Source: Sporichthya polymorpha DSM 43042
GTDB taxonomy: Bacteria > Actinomycetota > Actinomycetes > Sporichthyales > Sporichthyaceae
Reading direction: 5' to 3'
Assembly (NCBI RefSeq): GCF_000384115.1
Contig: NZ_KB913029.1
Location: forward strand, 3,943,057 to 4,007,056
Length of the DNA: 64,000 nt
Shown here piece by piece: positions 1 through 7,815 of the stretch. Below the pieces are notes generated by a model. That model did not search any database. It was not told the origin of the DNA and worked only from the letters and a program-made list of their open reading frames with translations. A program made the translations under genes and the position numbers. Each line of letters opens with the position of its first letter. The stretch's first letter is position 1.

Positions 1-278
1 AAGCGCAGCGGCCCGCACCCGTCCCGGTCGGCGAGGGCGACGGCGGTGGCGATCGTCGCGTGCCCGCAGAACGCGACCTCGGCCTGCGGGCTGAAGTAGC
101 GGATCGGGCGCGATTCGCCGTCGCCCGGGAGGACGAACGCCGTCTCCGAGTAACCGACCTCCGCCGCGACGGCAAGCATCTGAGCCTCGGTCAGCCCGGT
201 TGCGTCGAGCACCACCCCGGCGGGGTTGCCCCCGACTCCGTCGGTGGTGAAGGCGGCGTAGTGCAGTACCTCGGTCAT
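1..278 (-). CDS. PhzF-family protein, N-terminal part (cut by window edge)
   Basis: The visible 92 residues are the N-terminus of a PhzF-family protein (diaminopimelate-epimerase-like fold); the rest lies left of the window. Seen: GGNPAGVVLDA near residues 16-26, YSETAFV near 44-50, whose Glu is the catalytic acid in characterised PhzF, and FCGHATIATAVAL near 70-82, the family signature. The ATG at 278 gives the usual family N-terminus. PhzF-like proteins outside phenazine loci mostly have unknown substrates, so no reaction is assigned. It sits 28 bp downstream of the rhodanese gene on the same strand and is probably co-transcribed with it. Confidence 0.85.
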   Translation of the reverse strand, partial: MTEVLHYAAFTTDGVGGNPAGVVLDATGLTEAQMLAVAAEVGYSETAFVLPGDGESRPIRYFSPQAEVAFCGHATIATAVALADRDGCGPLR

Positions 279-306
279 GCGTCCATCCTCCCGGTCGTCC
301 GGGCGA

Positions 307-645
307 TCAGGCGACCAGTGCCGACTCGGTCGGCAGGCCGGCCTCGACCCAGTCCTGGATCCCGGCCTCGTAGGTGCGGACGTCGGTGTACCCGAGCGCC
401 TCGAGGCCGCGCGCCACGGCCCGGCTGTTCGGGCAGGCGGTGTTGGCGCAGTACGTCACGACGGTCTCGTCGCGCTGGGGGAGGAGCTGCGCGGCGAGCG
501 CCGCGACGTCGTCCTCCACCAGGTTGACCGCCCCGGGGAGGTGCTCCTGGTCGAAGTAGCCGGACGGCAGGGCGTCGACCAGGTGGACCGGCCGGTTCGA
601 GGCCAGGAGGAGCAGCAGCTCGGTGCGGGAGATGTTCGTAGCCAT
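307..645 (-). CDS. single-domain rhodanese-like sulfurtransferase
   Basis: 112-aa cytoplasmic protein consisting of one rhodanese domain. Typical features are the early LLLLASNRPVHLVDALP strand-helix, an EHLPGAVNL motif near residues 34-42 and the active-site loop YCANTACPNS near 65-74, whose first Cys would carry the persulfide. No signal peptide or second domain. It is the first gene of a leftward pair with the PhzF-like gene and is divergent from the MarR regulator at 752; the operators between them suggest MarR control. The family transfers sulfur to thiophilic acceptors; the acceptor here is unknown. Confidence 0.88.
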   Translation of the reverse strand: MATNISRTELLLLLASNRPVHLVDALPSGYFDQEHLPGAVNLVEDDVAALAAQLLPQRDETVVTYCANTACPNSRAVARGLEALGYTDVRTYEAGIQDWVEAGLPTESALVA

Positions 646-668
646 GTCACGTTCCTTCGGTGGGTATG

Positions 669-730
669 TGCGTGTACACGCAAATTAGTAGCGGCCGAGG
701 GTTCGTCCTGTCAATGTGCGTGCACACGCA
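669..730. promoter_or_regulatory. two matching palindromic operators in the marR-rhodanese divergent region
   Basis: Two copies of TGCGTG-N2-CACGCA lie at 669-682 (fully palindromic, centre TA) and 717-730 (centre CA), 48 bp centre to centre. They fill the space between the rhodanese start (645) and the marR start (752). Paired palindromes in this position are the usual layout for an autoregulating MarR repressor that also controls the divergent operon. The binding assignment is inference. Confidence 0.65.
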
Positions 731-751
731 CGGATCAGTTAGGGTGGTCAC

Positions 752-1192
752 ATGGTTCGGAAGGACAGCGTCGGAGTCACCGCCTGGGCGGCCCTGCTGC
801 GGGCCCACGCGGCCGTGGTGCCGAAGCTCGCGAAGGAGGTCGCGGCCGCGGGGCTGCCGATCTCCTGGTACGACGTCCTGCTCGTGCTCAACGCGGCGCC
901 GGAACGGAAGCTGCGGATGTCGGACCTCGGCGCCGCCGCGGTGCTGAGCCGCGAGCAGATCAGTCGCGTCGTGAGCGAACTCGAGCGCGCGGGACTCGTG
1001 CAGCGCGTCCCGAACCCCGACGACAAGCGCTCGTCGTTCGCGACACTCACCGACGCCGGCCGCGAGCGGCTGCGCGCCGCGGCGCCGACGTACGTGGCCG
1101 CGATCGAGGCGCACTTCACCCAGCACCTGACCGCCGCGGAGATCGCCGCGGTCGGGTCCGCGCTCGCGAAGGTCGTTGCGGCGGAGGAGTGA
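752..1192 (+). CDS. MarR-family transcriptional regulator
   Basis: 146-aa winged-helix repressor-type regulator. The DNA-binding part is visible as KLRMSDLGAAAVLSREQISRVVSELERAG (about residues 50-78: helix-turn-helix then recognition helix) followed by the wing sequence VQRVPNPDDKRSSFATLTDAGRE, the hallmark of MarR proteins. Flanking N- and C-terminal helices form the dimer interface. Divergent from the rhodanese-PhzF pair, with two matching palindromes in between, so it probably controls both directions. The ligand cannot be predicted from sequence. Confidence 0.92.
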   Translation: MVRKDSVGVTAWAALLRAHAAVVPKLAKEVAAAGLPISWYDVLLVLNAAPERKLRMSDLGAAAVLSREQISRVVSELERAGLVQRVPNPDDKRSSFATLTDAGRERLRAAAPTYVAAIEAHFTQHLTAAEIAAVGSALAKVVAAEE

Positions 1193-1255
1193 ACGTGCAG
1201 GTCCACGCGGCGTGTCGCCGTCGATTCCGGAGGCGGATGCCCGATCCTTTCGAAT

Positions 1256-1474
1256 ATGACAACGACTCAGATTGACTGGACCCAGCTCGAGGCCCAGTTG
1301 AGCGAGGCTGCCGAGGTCCTGCGTGAGCACGTCGACGCCGAGATGGCCGAGGTGGACTCCGCGCTCCGTGCGCTCGCCGAGGACATCACGACCCAGTCCC
1401 GCGCGGCGCTCGCCGCCGTCGAGGCGCGCGGCGCCGGCTTCGTCGTCGCCCCGCGGCAGCCGCTCGAAGTCTGA
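1256..1474 (+). CDS. small acidic helical protein of unknown function
   Basis: 72-aa protein, rich in Glu and Ala, predicted almost wholly helical, with no membrane segment or signal peptide. I do not recognise the family. The ATG at 1256 is preceded by a short gap after marR on the same strand. Codon usage (G/C at third positions) fits its neighbours, which supports a real gene. It could be co-transcribed with marR, but the 63-bp gap leaves this open. Confidence 0.5.
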   Translation: MTTTQIDWTQLEAQLSEAAEVLREHVDAEMAEVDSALRALAEDITTQSRAALAAVEARGAGFVVAPRQPLEV

Positions 1475-1552
1475 CGCCGACCGCGTCACCTCCACCCGGA
1501 TCCCACACCCGGGGCACAGCCTGTTCACAAACGCCGATGTTCTGATGGTGCC

Positions 1553-2230
1553 GTGGACGTCTGGCGTTCTGACGCACGGTGGGGATCGGGGGCCGCGCTG
1601 GCCCTCGTCGCCGCCGTGTCCGGGCTGCTGACGCACCTCTCGCTGCGCGCCGACAGTGTGGGGCCCGCTCCCGCACTGTCGACGCTGGTGATCGGCGGCG
1701 CGGTGCTCACCGCCGTGCTGTGGCCGCTGGCGGCGCGGTCGACGGGCGTCGTCACGTTGGCGGCGGTGCTGCTCGTCGCCCAGTTCGGCACGCACGCGCT
1801 GACGCTGCTCGCGGCGGGCGCGCCCGTCGGCAACCCCCGCGGGCTGATCTGCTGTCCGCCGACCGAGGCGACCAGTGACGGCCTGGTCGGCCGGCTCACC
1901 GCGCAGGCGGGCTGGACGCTCGTCGCCGTCCAGGCGCTGGCGTGCCTGCTGCTTGCCGCCGTGATCCGCGGCAGCCGCGCCGGTGCCGACCTCCTCGCGA
2001 CGGCGTTCGCGCTCGTCACGTCCGTGTTCTCCGTCGCCGGCGTGCTCGCCGGCCGCGTCCTGCGGTGGCTGCGCCTGCTCGGCGCCCCGACCGCACCGGC
2101 CTGGGTGCGACCCGCGCCCTACGCCCGACCTTCCCGACTCCGCGACCCGGGCGCGCTCCTCGCGCGCTGCACCGGCCGCCGGGGCCCGCCGCGCCGGCCC
2201 GCCCCGGTCCTTTCCCTGGCTGCCGGCTGA
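1553..2230 (+). CDS. multi-pass membrane protein of unknown function
   Basis: 225-aa hydrophobic protein with about four membrane segments: residues about 10-30, 40-60, 65-85 and a long one near 115-165. It ends in an Arg/Pro-rich cytoplasmic tail. A His between helices (TLLAAGAPVG context) and a CCPP motif near residue 102 are noticeable. No family recognised with confidence. The GTG at 1553 is chosen as the first start giving a complete first helix. It lies 47 bp upstream of the MauE-DsbA fusion gene, so the two may act together in envelope redox chemistry; that is inference. Confidence 0.6.
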   Translation: MDVWRSDARWGSGAALALVAAVSGLLTHLSLRADSVGPAPALSTLVIGGAVLTAVLWPLAARSTGVVTLAAVLLVAQFGTHALTLLAAGAPVGNPRGLICCPPTEATSDGLVGRLTAQAGWTLVAVQALACLLLAAVIRGSRAGADLLATAFALVTSVFSVAGVLAGRVLRWLRLLGAPTAPAWVRPAPYARPSRLRDPGALLARCTGRRGPPRRPAPVLSLAAG

Positions 2231-2277
2231 CCGCGTGACGTGCGGGGCCGTGCCGCCCCTTCTCGTCGGAGTTGGTC

Positions 2278-3387
2278 ATGTCCGTTTCTGTCCCAGCACG
2301 TCCCGTTGCTCCTCGTTCGCTCCCGCCCCGCTTCGCCGGGGCCGCCGCGTGGGCCGCCGTGCCCGCCCGGTTGCTGCTCGCCGGCGTCTTCGGCGTCGCC
2401 GGTGCGCTCAAGATCGACGACCCCGCGGCATCGGTCCGCGCGGTCCGCGCGTACGACCTGTTGCCCGACTGGCTCGCCGTGGTCGTCGGCCGCGGTCTGC
2501 CCGCGTTCGAGCTCGCCCTCGCGGTCGCGCTGCTGCTCGGCGTCGCGCTCCGTCTGACCGCCGGGGTGGCGGCCGGGTTGCTGACGGTCTTTGTCGTCGG
2601 GATCTCGACGGCCTGGGCCCGCGGCTTGCAGATCGACTGCGGCTGCTTCGGGGGCGGCGGCGTCACCGACGACCCGCAGTACGGGCGTGAGATCGCCCGG
2701 GACCTCGCGGTGCTCGTCGTCGCCGTGGCGCTCGCCTGGTTCGGCCGCTCGCGTCTGACGATCAGTCAGCGTGTGGTTCCCGGCGTGGTCGCTGCGGCCC
2801 TGCTGGTCGCCGGCGGTGCGGGCGTCGTGGTCGCGGAGGCGACCGAGCCGGCCCCGCCGACGCAGATTCCGGTCGGCGTCACCGTCGCGGGCGGGATCGT
2901 GGTCGGGTCACCGGACGCGCCGCGCACCGTCGTCGTCTACGAAGACCCGCAGTGCCCGCACTGCGCGGAGTTCGAGCGCACCGGGGGAGTCGCCCTGCAC
3001 GACGCGGTCGAGGCGGGGCGCGTGAAGGTCGAGTACCGGATGCGCAGCTTCCTCGGGCCGGACAGCGTCCGCGCCGTCGCCGCCCTCGGCGCCGCCCAGG
3101 ACGCCGGAAAGTTCGACGAGCTCCGCACCGCGATGTTCGCGCACCTGCTGACCGGCGGCGGCTACAGCGTCGACCAGCTGCTCGCGCTCGGGGCGTCCGT
3201 CGGGCTCACCGACGCGGCGTTCGTCGACGCCGTCCGCGACCAGGTCTACGCCCCGTGGGCCCGCTCCGTCGACGACCGCGCCAGCAAGGACGGCAACACC
3301 GGCACCCCGGCGCTGTTCCTCGACGGCCACCCCGTCGACCCGGCCGTCGCCTTCGACGCCGCCGCCCTGGCCCGCGCGCTCGCTTGA
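2278..3387 (+). CDS. MauE/DoxX-like membrane domain fused to DsbA-like thioredoxin domain
   Basis: About 369-aa fusion. Residues 1 to about 175 form a four-helix MauE/DoxX-type membrane domain (LLLAGVFGVAGALKI, then helices near 75-95, 100-120 and 140-160) carrying a Cys pair in IDCGCFGGGG near residue 120. After another membrane helix (about 165-185) comes an extracytoplasmic thioredoxin fold of DsbA/Thioredoxin_4 type with VYEDPQCPHCAEFE near 220-233 (CPHC active site) and a cis-Pro loop NTGTPALFLDG. Likely role: disulfide oxidation or isomerisation outside the membrane, with the membrane domain possibly re-oxidising the DsbA part as VKOR does in VKOR-DsbA fusions (inference). ATG 2278 chosen over an in-frame TTG two codons upstream. 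Confidence 0.85.
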   Translation: MSVSVPARPVAPRSLPPRFAGAAAWAAVPARLLLAGVFGVAGALKIDDPAASVRAVRAYDLLPDWLAVVVGRGLPAFELALAVALLLGVALRLTAGVAAGLLTVFVVGISTAWARGLQIDCGCFGGGGVTDDPQYGREIARDLAVLVVAVALAWFGRSRLTISQRVVPGVVAAALLVAGGAGVVVAEATEPAPPTQIPVGVTVAGGIVVGSPDAPRTVVVYEDPQCPHCAEFERTGGVALHDAVEAGRVKVEYRMRSFLGPDSVRAVAALGAAQDAGKFDELRTAMFAHLLTGGGYSVDQLLALGASVGLTDAAFVDAVRDQVYAPWARSVDDRASKDGNTGTPALFLDGHPVDPAVAFDAAALARALA

Positions 3388-3392
3388 CGGCC

Positions 3393-3438
3393 AACGTCCG
3401 AAGAAGTGGTTGCTATTGCAGCCACTTCTTCGGACGTT
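3393..3438. terminator. perfect 17-bp inverted repeat between convergent genes (bidirectional terminator / REP-like)
   Basis: Arms AACGTCCGAAGAAGTGG (3393-3409) and its exact complement (3422-3438) flank a 12-nt loop. It lies between the stop of the MauE-DsbA gene and the stop of the convergent PPOX gene, so it probably ends both transcripts. A degenerate copy of the same element occurs at 30071-30114, which makes it a dispersed palindrome as well. Confidence 0.75.
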
Positions 3439-3447
3439 CGGGCATTG

Positions 3448-3924
3448 TCAGACGCGGACGGGGCCCTCGGAGCCGGCCTCGGCGCCGGCGGCAGCCTTCG
3501 TCAGGGCGAGGAGGCGTCCGATGGCGCCGCCGGGGGAGTCCCAGTACTCGCCGTAGTCGACGTCGACCGCGAGGACGCGGATGTTCGGGTCGTCCTTGCC
3601 GTCGAAGTACGCCCCGGCGGGGGCGGTCCACAGCGACTCGATCAGCGCGCGGTCGTTGAGCACGCGCGCCGAGCCCTGCAGGGCGACGTAGTCGTTCTTG
3701 CTCGGGTCGGAGAACGTCGTGGTGCACGGAGCGCTGCCGTTCCCGAGGGCCTGCACCCAGTCGGCGTCGGCGGCGACGAGGAAGTGCATCGTCGAGGAGT
3801 CCAGACCGGCCAGCGTCAGCGGCCGGGACTTCCAGACGTCCCCGTCCGGCGTGCCGACCATCGCGAAGTGCAGTTCTTCGAGAACCTCGGACAGGCTCCG
3901 GGCTTGAGTGTCGGTGGCAGTCAT
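3448..3924 (-). CDS. pyridoxamine-5'-phosphate-oxidase-fold protein (general stress protein 26-like)
   Basis: 158-aa split-barrel flavin-binding protein of the PPOX / general-stress-26 type. Visible: LEELHFAMVGTPDGDVWKSRPLT near the N-terminus, THMHFLV-like strand (STMHFLVAADADW), then DPSKNDYVALQGSARVL and the conserved trp-rich end (LWTAPAGAYFDGKDDPNIRVLAVDVDYGEYWDSP). Family members bind FMN, FAD, F420 or haem; which one here is not evident. Start ATG 3924 is used because a longer version (3960) would run into the upstream ku gene. It lies 32 bp after ku and is probably in its transcript. Confidence 0.85.
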   Translation of the reverse strand: MTATDTQARSLSEVLEELHFAMVGTPDGDVWKSRPLTLAGLDSSTMHFLVAADADWVQALGNGSAPCTTTFSDPSKNDYVALQGSARVLNDRALIESLWTAPAGAYFDGKDDPNIRVLAVDVDYGEYWDSPGGAIGRLLALTKAAAGAEAGSEGPVRV

Positions 3925-3956
3925 ACCGAAGAACTGCCCGCCATGGACCCCGCCAT

Positions 3957-4955
3957 TCACGACGCCTTGCGGGCGGGACGTTTGCTCGAACTCTTCTTGG
4001 CGGTGGTCTTCTTCGCGGCCGACTTCTTGGCCGTGGTCTTCTTGGCCGTGGTCTTCTTCGCCGCGGTCTTCTTCGCGGCGGTCTTCGACGACGACTTCTT
4101 CGCCGGTTTCTCGTCGTCCTCGTCGGCCTTACGGGTCTTCAGCTTCCCGGTGTCGGTGTTGCCGGCGCCCTTGCGGGACTTGGCGGCGTCGACGGAACGG
4201 CGGAGGGCCTCCATGAGGTCGAGGACCTCGGCCTCGGGCTCGGCGTCGTCGTCGTGCACGACCTCGCGGCCCTTGGCCTTGGCCTTCACCAGTTGCAGGA
4301 CGCGGTCGCGGTAGGTGTCGGCGTAGTTCTCCGGCTTCCACTCGGTGGTCAGGGCCTCGATGAGTCCGACCGCGGTCTTGAGGTCCTTGTCGGAGAACTT
4401 CGCCTTGCGGGGGATCGAGGGCAGTTCATCGGCGGGGTCGCGGACCTCGTCGCCGAAGTACATGGTCTCCAGCACCAGCACGCGGTCCTGCGGGCGGATC
4501 GCGGCGAGGTACTGCTTGCTGCGCATGACAAGCGTCGCGATGCCGATGCGCCCGGCCTTCTCCATCGCCTGCAGCAGCAGGCCGTACGGGCGCGCGGCGT
4601 CGTCGCTCGCGGGGGCCAGGTAGTAGGACTTGCGGTAGAACACGGGGTCGATGTCGGCGGCCTCGACGAAGTCGGTGATCTCGATCGTCGAGCTGCGGCC
4701 GGGCTCGACCTCCTCGAGCTCGTCGGGGGTGACGATCACGTGGCGTCCGTCACCGAGGTCGTAGCCCTTGACGATGTCGGAGTACTTGACCTCCTTGCCG
4801 GTGTCCTCGTTCACCCGCTTGTTGCGGACGCGGTCGTCGGTCCCCTTCTCGAACTGGTTGAAGTGGACGGTCTTGTCCTCGGTGGCGGAGTACAGCCCCA
4901 CCGGAACGTTGACCAGACCGAAGCCGATCGAGCCGGACCAGATCGCGCGTGCCAC
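3957..4955 (-). CDS. ku: Ku, bacterial non-homologous end-joining DNA-end-binding protein
   Basis: 332-aa bacterial Ku homodimer subunit that binds double-strand DNA ends and recruits LigD. The GTG at 4955 begins VARAIWSGSIGFGLVNVPV, the canonical N-terminus, and has GGGAGG seven bases upstream; this excludes the longer frame. Core motifs include VKGYDLGDGRHVIVTPDELE and FYRKSYYLAP. After the core (about residue 255) the tail has about ten AAKKT/TAKKS-type repeats, like the lysine-rich extensions of actinobacterial Ku that enhance DNA binding. No ligD is present in the window; the partner must be elsewhere. Confidence 0.95.
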   Translation of the reverse strand: MARAIWSGSIGFGLVNVPVGLYSATEDKTVHFNQFEKGTDDRVRNKRVNEDTGKEVKYSDIVKGYDLGDGRHVIVTPDELEEVEPGRSSTIEITDFVEAADIDPVFYRKSYYLAPASDDAARPYGLLLQAMEKAGRIGIATLVMRSKQYLAAIRPQDRVLVLETMYFGDEVRDPADELPSIPRKAKFSDKDLKTAVGLIEALTTEWKPENYADTYRDRVLQLVKAKAKGREVVHDDDAEPEAEVLDLMEALRRSVDAAKSRKGAGNTDTGKLKTRKADEDDEKPAKKSSSKTAAKKTAAKKTTAKKTTAKKSAAKKTTAKKSSSKRPARKAS

Positions 4956-5131
4956 GGACGACCTCCCGCTGCCAGGCCCTCCGAACGGGCCGTTGATAGG
5001 TGGGAAGTGCCCACGAACACACGTGCTCACCCGTGACAGCAGATTCGACCTCGAAAGTTCCCCGAAACGGGAAGTTCTACGGCATAGAGGGCGTTGCAAC
5101 GGATATCTGACGACAATCGTGTGGAGTATTC

Positions 5132-6046
5132 ATGACGTTCCGAACGCACGTCCTGTCCACCTGTGCCGCCGCCGGCAGCGCCGTCGTGCTCGCCGGGGCC
5201 CTGACGATTTCCCCGGCGCTGGCCTCCGACAAGCCGGCCGACAAGACCGCCGAGCAGCCCGCTGCGGGTGCCGCGTTGTTCGACACCGCCGGCACCTGGG
5301 CGCCGGCCGCGACGGCGAGCGTGCACCCCGGCGTCATGACGCAGACCGAGGGCGCCGGCCAGTGCACGGCGAACTTCGTCTACACCGCCGGCAGCAAGAC
5401 GGTCCTCGGCCAGGCGGCGCACTGCTCCGGTACCGGTGAGGCCACCGAGACCGACGGCTGCACGTCCGAGTCGCTTCCGCTCGGGACGCCGGTGAAGATC
5501 GTCGGCTCCGACGTGGTCGGCACGATGGTCTACAACTCCTGGATCACCATGCAGCGCAGCGGCGAGAAGGACCCCAACGCCTGCGCGTACAACGACCTCG
5601 CGCTGATCGAGCTCCCGGCCGACGCTTTGAACCAGGTCAACCCGTCCGTGCCGGTCTTCGGGGGTCCGGTGGGCGTCAACACCACGGGCACGAGCAACGG
5701 TGAGAAGGTCGTCTCGTACGGCAACTCGTCGCTGCGTCAGGGCCTGTCGATCGTCTCGCCCAAGACCGGCACGAGCTTCGGCACCGTCGGCGACGGCTGG
5801 TCGCACACCGTCTACACGCTGACGCCGGGCGTCCCGGGTGACTCCGGGTCAGCCTTCCTCGACAGCAACGGTTACGCCCTGGGTGACCTCTCGACGCTGT
5901 CGTTCGCGCCGATGCCGCTGAGCAACCAGGTCAGCGACCTCGCCCACGAGCTCGACTACGCCCGCGCCCACGACAGCAAGCTGTCCGACCTGCGCGTCGT
6001 GGCCGGCACCGAACCCTTCCTCCCGGGCGCGCTTCCGGTGGGCTGA
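5132..6046 (+). CDS. secreted trypsin-like serine protease
   Basis: 304-aa chymotrypsin-fold (S1) protease exported by an N-terminal signal peptide (hydrophobic core SAVVLAGALTIS, likely cleavage after ALA near residue 31). The catalytic triad is readable in order: His in GQAAHC (about 97), Asp in YNDLALIEL (about 154) and Ser in PGDSGSAFL (about 239). Four Cys (GQC, AHC, DGC, NAC) could form two disulfides. A linker near 32-55 may be a short propeptide. Substrate unknown. It is a single gene, followed by a strong hairpin at 6074-6110, and faces the convergent flavin reductase gene. Confidence 0.9.
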   Translation: MTFRTHVLSTCAAAGSAVVLAGALTISPALASDKPADKTAEQPAAGAALFDTAGTWAPAATASVHPGVMTQTEGAGQCTANFVYTAGSKTVLGQAAHCSGTGEATETDGCTSESLPLGTPVKIVGSDVVGTMVYNSWITMQRSGEKDPNACAYNDLALIELPADALNQVNPSVPVFGGPVGVNTTGTSNGEKVVSYGNSSLRQGLSIVSPKTGTSFGTVGDGWSHTVYTLTPGVPGDSGSAFLDSNGYALGDLSTLSFAPMPLSNQVSDLAHELDYARAHDSKLSDLRVVAGTEPFLPGALPVG

Positions 6047-6073
6047 TCCGCCCGACAGCCCGGCGCCCATCCG

Positions 6074-6110
6074 ACGGCCGTCACCGCTTCCCCCCAGCGG
6101 TGACGGCCGT
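6074..6110. terminator. bidirectional hairpin terminator
   Basis: Perfect 15-bp arms (6074-6088 and 6096-6110, sequence ACGGCCGTCACCGCT and complement) with a 7-nt loop rich in C. Located between the 3' ends of the protease gene and the convergent flavin reductase gene. Confidence 0.8.
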
Positions 6111-6140
6111 TCCTTGTCCGCCAGCCGTTCCGAGGGTCGC

Positions 6141-6671
6141 TCAGTCCTCGTCGGGGTCCGCGTCGTGCCCGGCGTCGAGGTGCTTGACGGACTGGAAGCC
6201 GAGCTGGCCCATCGGGTGGCCGGCGGACGACGCTGCGACCGGTTCGAGCAGGTAGCCCATGTGGTCGCCGACCTCGAGGCGGTCGAGGATGCGCCCGACG
6301 AACCAGCGGGTCACCTCGTCGAGGATCGGGACGCCGAGCGGGCCGTCGTGCCAGGTCTCGGGCGCGAGCTTGTCGACCTCGTCGCCGGTGCGGGTGCCGA
6401 AGCGGATCGCGAGGTCGATCTGGCCCGGGTCGGGGAGGTGCACCCCAAGCGCCTCGGCCTGCTCGGCGACGTCGAAGGTGTGGTTGTTCTTCGACAGGAA
6501 GACGAAGTAGCGCGGCGGGTGGATCGCGCACTGCGTCGCAAACCCGAGCAGGCACCCGTTCCGCTCGCCGTCGCGGGAGACCGCGGTCACGAGGTGCATC
6601 GGCCAGTCCAGCTGGCCCATGACGGCGTGGAAGTCCTCGACGGCGCTCCCCGGGATCGCCTCGGTGCTCAC
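6141..6671 (-). CDS. flavin reductase-like domain protein
   Basis: 176-aa FMN-binding split-barrel protein of the flavin reductase-like family. Visible: DFHAVMGQLDWPMHLVTA, then RNGCLLGFATQCAIHPPRYFVFLSKNNHT (about 38-66), the S/N-type flavin-phosphate region, and HDGPLGVPILDEVTRWFVGRI near 110-130. Family members reduce flavin with NAD(P)H for a partner monooxygenase, or act as stand-alone oxidoreductases; no partner gene is adjacent. The GTG start at 6671 overlaps the corA stop (GTGA), so it is translationally coupled to corA. Confidence 0.8.
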   Translation of the reverse strand: MSTEAIPGSAVEDFHAVMGQLDWPMHLVTAVSRDGERNGCLLGFATQCAIHPPRYFVFLSKNNHTFDVAEQAEALGVHLPDPGQIDLAIRFGTRTGDEVDKLAPETWHDGPLGVPILDEVTRWFVGRILDRLEVGDHMGYLLEPVAASSAGHPMGQLGFQSVKHLDAGHDADPDED

Positions 6672-7723
6672 TGCGGTCCTCCGATCCAGCCGCGGCGGTG
6701 GGCGGCGAAGACCGTCCCGGCGGCGATGGCGAACATCGTGCCGAGGACGATCCAGTACACGATGACGTTGGTGAAGAACCCGAGTTCGAAGTTCATGCCC
6801 ATCACACCGGCGATGACCGTCGAGGGCATCAGGACCGCGGAGATCACCGTCAGGATCTTCATGACGTCGTTGGTCCGCTGTGCGGTCCGGCTCATGAAGA
6901 CGTCGAGCGAACCGGTGATCGCGGACCGTGTGCTGTCGATGGAGCCCACGGCCGTCTCCAGCCGGTTCGTCAGCTCGGCGAAACGATGCGCCGACTCCGA
7001 GTTCGAGAGCACGATCAGTTCCGGGTCGGCCAGCCGCGTCAGCAGTTCGCGATGGTCGACGACCGTCCGCCGCAGCCGGCCCACGCGGTGGCGTAGGTCG
7101 ATCAGACGGTCCATCAGTTCACGGTCCTGGCGGTTGAACTCCGGGGAGATGAGCTTCTCGTCGAGGTCGTCGACCTCGCGGTCGAGCTGTTCGACCCGCT
7201 CGAAGAACGTGCTCAGGTGCCAGTCCATCAGGACGGCGAGGAAGCGTGGGCCGTCCATCCGTCCGAGGTCCGACTGCGAGCTGATCGGTTCGTTCAGCAG
7301 CTCGATCAGGTTGACCTGCTCGGTGTGCGCGGTGACGATCCAGCCCCGTCCGACCACGCAGCGGATCGCGACCGGGTCCGGGCCGTCGGCGTAGGCGAGG
7401 GCGCTGATCAGGATGTGGCCTTCGGCGTCCTCGGCGAGGGCGGCCTCGTCCCGCTCCTGCAGCCACTGGAATTCCTCGTCGTCGAGCAGGCCGTCGTGGA
7501 GTTCGCTGAGGAGTTTGGTGGTGGAGTCCTCGAGCCCGCCGTCGCCGAGGCACAGGTCCACCCAGAGCAGCTGGTTCCTGCTGATCCGGCCGAGGCGGTC
7601 CTGCTCGGGGTCGACCTCGTGGTCCAGGCCGTTCTTGTCGTAGAGGTACGCGCGCAGGGCGTTACCGGCGCGGCGCTCGGAGGCGTCGGCGGCGTCGGGT
7701 CTCGGTGGGGCGGGACGGGAAAT
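6668..7723 (-). CDS. corA: CorA-like magnesium/divalent cation transporter, probable ATT start
   Basis: About 351-aa inner-membrane channel of the CorA/MIT family. The cytoplasmic funnel includes LLWVDLCLGDG (start of the N-terminal domain) and long helices (FERVEQLDREVDDLDEKL and following). Two C-terminal membrane helices flank the signature GMN (GVMGMNFELGFF). No ATG, GTG or TTG precedes the essential LLWVDL region in frame; the only well-placed initiator is ATT at 7723, six bases after GGAGGT. Starting instead at the GTG inside LLWVDL (7561) would truncate the domain. A SigF-type promoter candidate lies just upstream. Co-transcribed with the flavin reductase. Confidence 0.85.
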   Translation of the reverse strand: MSRPAPPRPDAADASERRAGNALRAYLYDKNGLDHEVDPEQDRLGRISRNQLLWVDLCLGDGGLEDSTTKLLSELHDGLLDDEEFQWLQERDEAALAEDAEGHILISALAYADGPDPVAIRCVVGRGWIVTAHTEQVNLIELLNEPISSQSDLGRMDGPRFLAVLMDWHLSTFFERVEQLDREVDDLDEKLISPEFNRQDRELMDRLIDLRHRVGRLRRTVVDHRELLTRLADPELIVLSNSESAHRFAELTNRLETAVGSIDSTRSAITGSLDVFMSRTAQRTNDVMKILTVISAVLMPSTVIAGVMGMNFELGFFTNVIVYWIVLGTMFAIAAGTVFAAHRRGWIGGPQ

Positions 7724-7753
7724 GGGACACCTCCAGATCTCCGGAAGGTCGTC

Positions 7754-7778
7754 CTACCCGCCCGGGGGCGATTCACCC
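7754..7778 (-). promoter_or_regulatory. candidate SigB/SigF-type promoter of corA
   Basis: On the minus strand GGGT (7778-7775), 15 nt, then GGGTAG (7759-7754), fitting the SigB/SigF-group pattern GnnT-N14-16-GGGTA. It would give a leader of about 20 nt containing the GGAGGT ribosome site. The weakest of the set because the -35 matches only the loose consensus. Confidence 0.35.
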
Positions 7779-7815
7779 AGGACTGAACTGGTGGTAACCG
7801 CGGTAGGTACCAGGC

